DNA of 64,000 nt from Pannonibacter carbonis. GTDB taxonomy: Bacteria > Pseudomonadota > Alphaproteobacteria > Rhizobiales > Stappiaceae. The notes beneath the pieces were generated by a model. The model was not told where the DNA came from, did no database searches, and saw only the letters and a program-made list of their open reading frames with translations. Of this stretch, positions 58,029 through 64,000 are shown in pieces (the stretch's first letter is position 1; each line of letters opens with the position of its first letter). The translations under genes and the position numbers were made by a program. Where the stretch lies: NCBI RefSeq assembly GCF_003012935.1, contig NZ_PUDR01000002.1, positions 248,001 through 312,000 on the forward strand, given 5' to 3'.

Positions 58029-58952
58029 ATGATCGAAGCTGCCCGCAGCCTCGGTGCTCGTCTCAACACCAGCCCGGTTCTTCTGCTGACATTGGCCATG
58101 CTGTTCTGGGGCGGCAACACCATCGCCGGACGGCTGGCCATCGGCGAAGTCTCGCCCATGGTGATCGTGTTCCTGCGCTGGATCATCGTGGCGGCGCTGA
58201 TGGGCATGCTGATGCGCGGCCGGCTGGCCGAGGAGTGGCCTCTGGCGCGGCCGCACCTTCCCGCCATGATCGCCATGGCGCTGTTCGGCTTCGTCGGCTT
58301 CAACATCCTGTTCTACATCGCGGCCTATTACACCTCCGCGATCAACCTCGGCATCATCCAGGGCTCCATGCCTGCGCTGGTGCTGGCTGGCACGGTTCTG
58401 GTGTTCCGGGCAAAGGTGAAATTGTTGCAGCTGGCCGGCATTCTGGTGACGATCGTCGGTGTCGCGCTGGTGGCGGCCCAGGGTGATTTCGCCAATCTGG
58501 CCAAGCTGGAGATCAATCCTGGCGACGGCATCATGCTGATCGCCAGCCTGTTCTATGCGGGCTACACGCTGGCGCTGCGCAACCGGCCGAAGTTGTCGGG
58601 CCTCGTCTTCTTCACGCTGCTGTCGATCATTTCCGCCATCGCCTCCGTTCCCGCCGTAATCTACGAAATGGCCGCAGGCGCTGCGATCTGGCCTGGCGTC
58701 ACCGGTTGGGCCATCGTCCTGTTCATCGCGCTGTTCCCCTCGTTGCTTGCACAGATCTACTTCATGCGCGGGGTCGAACTGATCGGACCAGGGCGCGCCG
58801 GTGTCTTCATCAACCTTGTGCCGATCTTCTCCGCGATTCTTGCCGTGGTGCTGCTCGGAGAGCCCTTCCGCTGGCACCATGCCGTGGCGCTGGTGCTGGT
58901 TCTTGGCGGGATCTGGCTGTCGGAACGAAAGAACGCCGGTCCCTTGCAGTAA
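58029..58952 (+). CDS. EamA-family (DMT superfamily) transporter
   Basis: 307 residues from ATG 58029, after AAAGGAA. Ten membrane helices in two EamA units (about residues 15-145 and 160-295), with FWGGNTIAGRLAIGE in the first helix and a short basic C-terminus, as in RhtA/YdcZ-like exporters. It probably exports amino acids or other metabolites. The longer upstream frame overlaps the glcB promoter area and is not used. Single gene. Confidence 0.88.
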   Translation: MIEAARSLGARLNTSPVLLLTLAMLFWGGNTIAGRLAIGEVSPMVIVFLRWIIVAALMGMLMRGRLAEEWPLARPHLPAMIAMALFGFVGFNILFYIAAYYTSAINLGIIQGSMPALVLAGTVLVFRAKVKLLQLAGILVTIVGVALVAAQGDFANLAKLEINPGDGIMLIASLFYAGYTLALRNRPKLSGLVFFTLLSIISAIASVPAVIYEMAAGAAIWPGVTGWAIVLFIALFPSLLAQIYFMRGVELIGPGRAGVFINLVPIFSAILAVVLLGEPFRWHHAVALVLVLGGIWLSERKNAGPLQ

Positions 58953-59045
58953 CGTCTTGTCCAGACACGGCGTGTGCAGCTAAAATTGAAACAAGCTCTG
59001 AAAAACTCACCATAATTTGCCACGTGGCACTGGAAGGTCGGCGCC

Positions 59046-61601
59046 ATGCACACCCCGGTCGTCATCGCCGCCTTCGCGGTCCTGCTGATCGTCATCTCGC
59101 TGCTGCAGCCACTGGCGCGGCGGCTGGATCTTGCGCCGAGCGTGCTGCTCGCCGCAGTCGGCGCCCTGATCGGTGCTCTCGCGGCCTATCTGCTCTATAC
59201 CCCGCGCACCGATGCGCTGAACGATCTGGCGCAGGTCTTCGTCGACCCTCCGATTGATTCCGAGACGATCCTCTACGTCTTCCTGCCGCTGCTTTTGTTC
59301 CAGACGACACTGACCCTGGAAATCCGCCGCATCTTCGAGGACATCGGTCCGATCCTCGTGCTGGCCGTGGTGGCGGTGCTGGTGGCCACGGCCTGCATCG
59401 GGCTCGCCATCTATCCGCTCTCGGGCGTGCCGCTGGTTGCCTGCCTTCTGCTTGGGGCCATCGTGGCAACGACCGATCCTGTCGCCGTCGTCTCGATCTT
59501 CCGCGACATCGGCGCGCCGGCCCGCCTCGGGCGGCTGGTGGAGGGCGAAAGCCTGCTCAATGACGCCGCCGCCATCGTGCTGTTCGTCATCCTGTTCGGC
59601 ATGCTGACCGGGGCCCAGGCACCTGAACTGTCCACTGCGGTGATGACCTTTTTCCGGTCTTTTGTCGGCGGCCTTGTCTTTGGTCTCGTGATTGGCCGGA
59701 TCGCGGTCGCCATCCTGCCCGTGATGCGGGAGCACAAGCTGGCACAGGTGACCTTCTCGGTGGCGCTGCCTTATCTCGTCTATGTGCTGAGCGAGCAGGT
59801 GGTCGGTGTCTCTGCGGTGGTGGCCGTGGTCTCCAGCGGCATCATGTTCAATCTCTATGGCCCGGCCCGCGTGACGCCGGATGCCTGGTCCTATCTGCAT
59901 GATGTGTGGGAGCAGATCGCCTTCTGGGCGGCGTCTCTCATCTTCGTCATTGCATCGATCCTGATCCCGGAAATGCTCGACGGTTTCCGGCTGCTGGATG
60001 CTCTTATCCTCGTGGTGCTCATCCTTGCCGCCTTTGTCGGGCGCGCGGTGGTGATCTTTGGCCTGTTGCCCCTGCTGGGCGTCATGCGGCTTGGGGAGGG
60101 GGTCAGCAACAAGTACAAGACCGTGATCCTGTGGGGCGGCATGCGCGGCGCGGTGACGCTGACGCTGGCCCTGTCGGTAACCGAACACCGCAATATTCCC
60201 GACGACATCCAGCATTTCATCGCGGTCCAGGCCACCGGCTTCGTGCTGTTCACGCTGCTGGTGTACGGTACGACCCTGAAGCCGCTGATCAAGGTGCTGA
60301 AGCTCAACAAGCTGTCGCCGCTCGACGAGGCCCTGCGTAACCAGTTCCAGGCCCTGGTCCTGTCGGATGTGCGCGATGGCGTCGACCAGATGGCGTCCGC
60401 CTACGCGATCTCGCCGACTGTCGCACGCAAGGTCAGCGACGGCTACGCCGCGCGCTCGGCTGCCGCCGCCGAGGCGAATGCCTTCTCCGAAGACATCATG
60501 GACAAGGAACGGGTCCAACTCGGACTGATCGCCCTGGCCGACCGCGAGCGTGTGCTTGTGCTGCATCATTTCCGAGAGAACACCGTATCCAACCGGACGA
60601 TCTCGGCGCATCTGGCCATTGTCGGGGCGATTGCCGATCTGGCGCGCACCAAGGGCCGCGCAGGCTACAACCGGGCCGCCCGGCGCCTCGTCGCCTTCGA
60701 TGTCAGCTTTCGGGCCGCGCAATGGGTATTCCGTTGGCTGAAAACAGATGCTTTCCTCGGGCGTGTGGTTGCAGACCGGTTCGAGCGGCTGCTTCTCACA
60801 CGTATCGTTCTCAACGAACTGATCCTGTTCAACGTCAAGCGCATTCGTCCGATGGTGGGCGACCGGGTGTCGACGATCCTGCATGAGGTGCTGGACAGCC
60901 GGAAGGATGATGTGCTGCGCGCGCTGGAAGCTCTCCGCCTGCAGTATCCCGATTACGCGGATGCGCTGGAACTGGAGTTCCTGCGCCGCACGGGCGAACG
61001 GATGGAAGAGACGGCCTATGCTGAAGCCTATGCCCAGCGGCTGATTGCTTCGGAGCTCTATAACGACCTGCAGCGCGAACTCGCAGTGCAGATGGGCGAG
61101 ACCCGCCAGCGCCCGCATATCGATCTGGGGCTCAAGACGCGGGATCTCATTGCCTCCAATCCGCTGTTCGCGAGCCTGCCCGACCAGCAGCGGGAGACGA
61201 TCTCGCGCCTGTTGCGACCCCTGTTCGTGTTGCCGGGGGAGCACATCATCCGCAAGGGCCAGAAGGGCGATGCGGCCTTCTTCATTTCCTCTGGCGCGGC
61301 CGAAGTGCGGACAGCTTTCGGCGTGCATCGCATGGGACGCGGCGATGTGGTCGGCGAGATGGCGCTGCTGACCGGCCAGCCGCGCAGCGCCGATGTGGTG
61401 GCGCTTGGCTACTGCACCCTGCTTGTGCTGTCTGCGGCAGATTTCCGCAATCTGATCCGGACCTCGCCGGAACTGAAGGCGCATGTGGAGCATCTGGCCC
61501 AGACCCGTCTCGGCATGAATGCCGCAGAGGCTGCCGCCCTGGCTGAGAAGGCCGCTCAGGATGTGCCGGATCCCGCAAGTGAGCACTCAGCTCAAGCCTG
61601 A
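59046..61601 (+). CDS. CPA1 Na+/H+ antiporter with C-terminal cyclic-nucleotide-binding domain
   Basis: 851 residues. The first ~410 residues carry about 12 membrane helices of the CPA1 family; the helix with ATTDPVAVVSIFRDIG (about 139-154) and ESLLNDAAAIVLF (about 167-179, with the ND ion-binding pair) are typical. A ~290-residue helical cytoplasmic linker leads to a CAP_ED domain (about 705-820): VLPGEHIIRKGQKGDAAFFI, then GEMALLTGQPRSADVVA, the phosphate-binding cassette with its conserved glutamate and arginine. cNMP binding would gate ion exchange, as in sperm-type exchangers. A nucleotide cyclase gene lies close by. Confidence 0.9.
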   Translation: MHTPVVIAAFAVLLIVISLLQPLARRLDLAPSVLLAAVGALIGALAAYLLYTPRTDALNDLAQVFVDPPIDSETILYVFLPLLLFQTTLTLEIRRIFEDIGPILVLAVVAVLVATACIGLAIYPLSGVPLVACLLLGAIVATTDPVAVVSIFRDIGAPARLGRLVEGESLLNDAAAIVLFVILFGMLTGAQAPELSTAVMTFFRSFVGGLVFGLVIGRIAVAILPVMREHKLAQVTFSVALPYLVYVLSEQVVGVSAVVAVVSSGIMFNLYGPARVTPDAWSYLHDVWEQIAFWAASLIFVIASILIPEMLDGFRLLDALILVVLILAAFVGRAVVIFGLLPLLGVMRLGEGVSNKYKTVILWGGMRGAVTLTLALSVTEHRNIPDDIQHFIAVQATGFVLFTLLVYGTTLKPLIKVLKLNKLSPLDEALRNQFQALVLSDVRDGVDQMASAYAISPTVARKVSDGYAARSAAAAEANAFSEDIMDKERVQLGLIALADRERVLVLHHFRENTVSNRTISAHLAIVGAIADLARTKGRAGYNRAARRLVAFDVSFRAAQWVFRWLKTDAFLGRVVADRFERLLLTRIVLNELILFNVKRIRPMVGDRVSTILHEVLDSRKDDVLRALEALRLQYPDYADALELEFLRRTGERMEETAYAEAYAQRLIASELYNDLQRELAVQMGETRQRPHIDLGLKTRDLIASNPLFASLPDQQRETISRLLRPLFVLPGEHIIRKGQKGDAAFFISSGAAEVRTAFGVHRMGRGDVVGEMALLTGQPRSADVVALGYCTLLVLSAADFRNLIRTSPELKAHVEHLAQTRLGMNAAEAAALAEKAAQDVPDPASEHSAQA

Positions 61602-61740
61602 CAGGCGACGCGCGGCGGCGCATCCGGTCGTCTGGATTGAACTCCGCCCGGAAGTCCGGCACAGGCACGGCCTCGCGCGACACTTGCGCTTCACGGGCAG
61701 CCAAGGTTCCATGCCGATGGAACAGGGAGAAACTGGATCG

Positions 61741-62136
61741 ATGAACATTCACAAGGCCGGCAGCCGCCCGACGCGGCGGGCAAATCCCGATTATTTTACC
61801 GGCACCGTCTGGCAGGATGTCGTGGCTGAACCGGAAGGCTCGGCCCGCGTTGCAGCACTGTTCGTGCATTTTGAGCCCGGCGCCCGCACGAACTGGCATA
61901 CCCATCCGCATGGCCAGACGATCCATGTCCTGTCCGGCATCTGCCGGGTGCAGCTCCGCGGTGAGCCGGTGGTCGAGCTTCATCCCGGCGACACTGTCTT
62001 CTTCCCGCCGGAGACAGAACACTGGCACGGCGCCGCGCCGCACTCGGCGATGACCCATCTTGCGATCCAGGAAGCCGAGGGCGGTGTCACAGCGCATTGG
62101 CTGGAGCCGGTCAGCGAGAGGGACTATTCCGGCTGA
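61741..62136 (+). CDS. Cupin-domain protein (single cupin)
   Basis: 131 residues from ATG 61741 (AGGGAGA upstream). One cupin barrel with motif 1 EPGARTNWHTHPHGQTIHVLSG (about residues 44-65; His ligands) and motif 2 LHPGDTVFFPPETEHWHG (about 80-97). It closely resembles the small metal cupins with a C-terminal His that accompany carboxymuconolactone decarboxylase-like proteins. Same strand as the CMD and sigma genes, though a promoter match at 62152 separates them. Substrate unknown. Confidence 0.87.
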   Translation: MNIHKAGSRPTRRANPDYFTGTVWQDVVAEPEGSARVAALFVHFEPGARTNWHTHPHGQTIHVLSGICRVQLRGEPVVELHPGDTVFFPPETEHWHGAAPHSAMTHLAIQEAEGGVTAHWLEPVSERDYSG

Positions 62137-62151
62137 TTTATTCAGGGGCAA

Positions 62152-62180
62152 TGTCACATGTCCGGTCAGCTCACTCGTCA
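62152..62180 (+). promoter_or_regulatory. ECF41-type promoter upstream of the CMD gene
   Basis: TGTCACA at 62152-62158 and CGTCA at 62176-62180 with a 17-bp spacer. This matches the ECF41 promoter form (TGTCACA in the -35 region, CGTC in the -10 region, about 16 bp apart). It precedes the AhpD-like gene by 60 bp and the cognate-type sigma gene. Confidence 0.65.
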
Positions 62181-62241
62181 TGGCAGTGGACCCGCCTGTT
62201 TTGCCGGCCGTTGCCGGCAGCGTGTTCATAGGAGTGTTGTG

Positions 62242-62706
62242 ATGTCCCCTCGTTTGACCAACCAGTTTGAACTTGCGGCCGATGCCTATCAGGCGATGGT
62301 TCAAGTGGAGGTGGCCCTTCAGTCATCCGGAGTGGATCTGCGGCTGCTTGAACTGGTCAAGCTGCGTGTTTCCCAGATCAATGGCTGCGCATTCTGCCTC
62401 GACATGCATCTTCGTGTTGCTCGCTCGCTTGGCGAGAACGAGTTGCGGATCCAGTTGCTTAATGCCTGGAGGGACAGCTCTCTCTACTCCGAGCGTGAAC
62501 GGGCCGCACTTGATTGGGCGGAATGCCTGACACTGTTGTCTGACAGGGGTGCGCCTGATGAGGTCTATGATCGGCTCTCGGCCCAGTTCGATGCGCGTGA
62601 GCAGAGTTATCTGACCTTTGCAATTGGCGCGATCAATCTATGGAACCGATTGCAAGTCGGCTTCCGTGCGGCTCACTCGCAAGAGGCGCTCCGTGTCGCA
62701 GGCTAG
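62242..62706 (+). CDS. AhpD/carboxymuconolactone decarboxylase-family protein
   Basis: 154 residues from ATG 62242 (GGAGTG upstream). Helical AhpD-like fold with the redox motif CAFC (Cys49, Cys52) followed by His56 (INGCAFCLDMH), as in peroxidase-type CMD proteins. It probably reduces peroxides or a small carbonyl substrate. The gene is followed by, and overlaps by 14 bp, the ECF sigma factor gene; such CMD-ECF pairs define the ECF41 group, where the CMD-type gene is the main target. Confidence 0.88.
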   Translation: MSPRLTNQFELAADAYQAMVQVEVALQSSGVDLRLLELVKLRVSQINGCAFCLDMHLRVARSLGENELRIQLLNAWRDSSLYSERERAALDWAECLTLLSDRGAPDEVYDRLSAQFDAREQSYLTFAIGAINLWNRLQVGFRAAHSQEALRVAG

Positions 62707-63586
62707 TTCTGACCTGCAACTTTATGAGACGCAGCGGCCACGGCTGCTGCGTCTTGCTTATCGCATGCTCGGGTCCCTCGTGGAGGCCGAGGACGTGGTG
62801 CAGGAAGCCTGGCTGCGTTGGCAGGGGCGCAGTCAGGCTGAGATCCGCGAACCGGCAGCTTTTCTCACGCGGGTCGTGAGCCGTTTATGTCTAGACGTCA
62901 TGAAATCGGGACGGTGGCGCAAAGAGACCTATGTCGGGATGTGGTTGCCGGAGCCATTGGTCGAGCCGGTTCTACCCGATGAGGAGAGCCGTCTGGATAA
63001 TCTCAACCTGACATTGATGCTGGCATTGGAAAGGCTGTCGCCGCTCGAGAGAGCGGCCTTTCTGCTGCATGATGTCTTCGGTTTGCCGGCAGGTGAAGTT
63101 GCAACAACCCTCGAACGGGATCCGGCTGCAGTGCGCCAGCTGGCCAGCCGGGCCCGTCGGCATCTGCGCAGTGAAACTCCTCGGTACCAGATCGAAAAAG
63201 GTGAAGGGCAGCGGATCAGCAAAGCGTTCCATGAGGCGTCCACGAGCGGGAACATCGCCATGCTCGCAACACTCCTTGCCGAGAATGTCGTGCTGAAATC
63301 TGATGGCGGCGGCAAGGTTCTGGCGTTTCCCAATGCGATTGTGGGCCGTGATCGCGCTCTGCGCCTGTTTGAAGGTCTGTCGCGCAAGTTCGCGGCCGCA
63401 CGCACTGAGTTGCTCAGCTTCGGCTGGATCGATGGATTGCCAGGCTATGTGAGCCGGGATGCAGCAGGTAACCTTCAGACAACGGCTCTGGCGATCGAAA
63501 ACGAGTTGATTGTGGCGGTTTTCATCACCCGAAACCCCGACAAGCTTCAGGCACTTGGCGGAATGCCTGATCGAAAGCCCGCCTAG
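62693..63586 (+). CDS. ECF sigma factor, ECF41/SigJ type with SnoaL-like C-terminus
   Basis: 297 residues from GTG 62693, preceded by AGAGG and overlapping the CMD gene by 14 bp; upstream start codons would extend further into that gene. Sigma region 2 (about residues 12-75, LLRLAYRMLGSLVEAEDVVQEAWLRW) and region 4.2 (about 120-165, RAAFLLHDVFGLPAGEVATTL) are followed by a ~110-residue SnoaL/NTF2-like extension (about 180-290). No anti-sigma gene is present; in ECF41 proteins the C-terminal part controls activity. Its stop overlaps that of the convergent kinase gene. Confidence 0.9.
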   Translation: MSQASSDLQLYETQRPRLLRLAYRMLGSLVEAEDVVQEAWLRWQGRSQAEIREPAAFLTRVVSRLCLDVMKSGRWRKETYVGMWLPEPLVEPVLPDEESRLDNLNLTLMLALERLSPLERAAFLLHDVFGLPAGEVATTLERDPAAVRQLASRARRHLRSETPRYQIEKGEGQRISKAFHEASTSGNIAMLATLLAENVVLKSDGGGKVLAFPNAIVGRDRALRLFEGLSRKFAAARTELLSFGWIDGLPGYVSRDAAGNLQTTALAIENELIVAVFITRNPDKLQALGGMPDRKPA

Positions 63587-64000
63587 ACCGGCAGAAGCAC
63601 AATCGCCCTGAGGCCACCTTCGGCGCGGTTTTCCAGGGTGATTGTGCCGCCATGGGCGTGGATGATCGAGCGGGCGATGGCAAGGCCAAGGCCGATGCCT
63701 CCGGTTTCGCTGGAGCGGGAGGTTTCAAGCCGGACGAAGGGCTCAAACACATCCGCGAGCCGGTCTTGCGGGATGCCCGGGCCGTCATCGTCGATGATCA
63801 GGCGCAGCTGGCCGTCCTCGACACTCTGGCTGACGCGGGCAACCGCGCCATAGCGCACGGCATTCTCGATCAGGTTCCGGATGGCCCGTTTCAGGGCGAG
63901 CGGCCGACAAGTGAGCTGTAGCGGCGACGTTCCGGTCAGCCGCACGTCGCGGCCCATGTCAATCTGGTCATCGGTCAGCGCAACCAGGAGGGCGGGAAAA
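63583..64000 (-). CDS. Sensor histidine kinase, C-terminal part (cut by window edge)
   Basis: The frame is open to the end of the window, so only the last ~138 residues are seen. They form the ATP-binding domain: N box NLIENAVRYG, G1 DDDGPGIP, F box FEPFVRL and G2 GIGLGLAIARSIIHAHGG, all intact. The sensor, HAMP and His-box parts lie beyond position 64000. The EnvZ/PhoR-like C-terminus is typical of two-component sensors; its partner regulator is not in view. Confidence 0.88.
   Translation of the reverse strand, partial: FPALLVALTDDQIDMGRDVRLTGTSPLQLTCRPLALKRAIRNLIENAVRYGAVARVSQSVEDGQLRLIIDDDGPGIPQDRLADVFEPFVRLETSRSSETGGIGLGLAIARSIIHAHGGTITLENRAEGGLRAIVLLPV

Noticed and set aside
59007-61586. 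859-residue open frame antisense to the CPA1 antiporter
   Set aside because: Shadow of the real gene; composition dominated by His, Arg, Gln and Asp without any domain pattern.

Overview
The window is a contiguous stretch of a GC-rich genome (dense codon-biased genes, long antisense shadow frames), most likely an alphaproteobacterium of the Hyphomicrobiales and plausibly a marine/Stappia-Labrenzia-like lineage. This placement is an inference from gene content (fused OppDF importer, form I CO dehydrogenase, several orphan chemoreceptors, XRE-SulP pair, split MnmC/MnmD); no rRNA is present to settle it. There are no phages, IS elements or CRISPR arrays. Two tRNAs (Pro-CGG, Gln-TTG) are present.

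Layout. 1-3.4 kb: end of a membrane protein plus a GDYXXLXY protein, RsmC-like and RsuA-like rRNA modification enzymes and a small coiled-coil protein. 3.5-5.3 kb: Uup-type ABC-F ATPase. 5.7-11.1 kb: an oligopeptide-type ABC importer (binding protein, two permeases, fused double ATPase) with a GntR/FCD regulator (11.2-12.0) and an M19 dipeptidase (12.2-13.4) next to it, a coherent peptide uptake and hydrolysis neighbourhood. 13.5-19.2 kb: L,D-transpeptidase, a palindromic repeat, a TrhA/hemolysin III protein, a HerA/DUF87 ATPase and a Cache chemoreceptor. 19.3-26.4 kb: an aromatic catabolic cluster (homogentisate dioxygenase, fumarylacetoacetase, secreted protein, MBL-fold protein, FAD monooxygenase, DUF2783 protein, VOC protein) whose two transcription units carry nearly the same palindromic operator. 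26.6-33 kb: two more chemoreceptors flanking a secreted VWA protein with four tandem repeats. 33.3-41.7 kb: tRNAs, small membrane proteins, CysQ, GalE, YbaK-like deacylase, a 492-residue protein of unknown family, a DAO-type FAD oxidoreductase divergent from MnmD, and an SDR.

41.9-51.3 kb holds a full aerobic CO dehydrogenase locus in the classical order coxC-M-S-L-D-E-F-G. The large subunit has the AYRCSFR active-site loop of form I enzymes. A perfect 12-bp direct repeat at a 21-bp period lies just upstream of coxM and suits the LytTR domain of the CoxC-like sensor encoded immediately before it. 51.6-53.8 kb: XRE regulator and SulP anion transporter. 53.8-54.2 kb: a 43-residue protein outside usual ORF cut-offs. 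54.2-57.8 kb: malate synthase G followed by a nucleotide cyclase, probably in one operon. 58-61.6 kb: EamA exporter and a CPA1 antiporter with a C-terminal cyclic-nucleotide-binding domain. 61.7-63.6 kb: cupin, AhpD/CMD protein and an ECF41/SigJ-type sigma factor, with an ECF41-type promoter match in front of the CMD gene. The window ends inside a histidine kinase.

The signals I regard as most worth following are the repeats upstream of coxM, the shared operator of the homogentisate cluster, the ECF41 autoregulatory module, the altered metal-binding motif of the MBL protein, and the unknown 492-residue protein.
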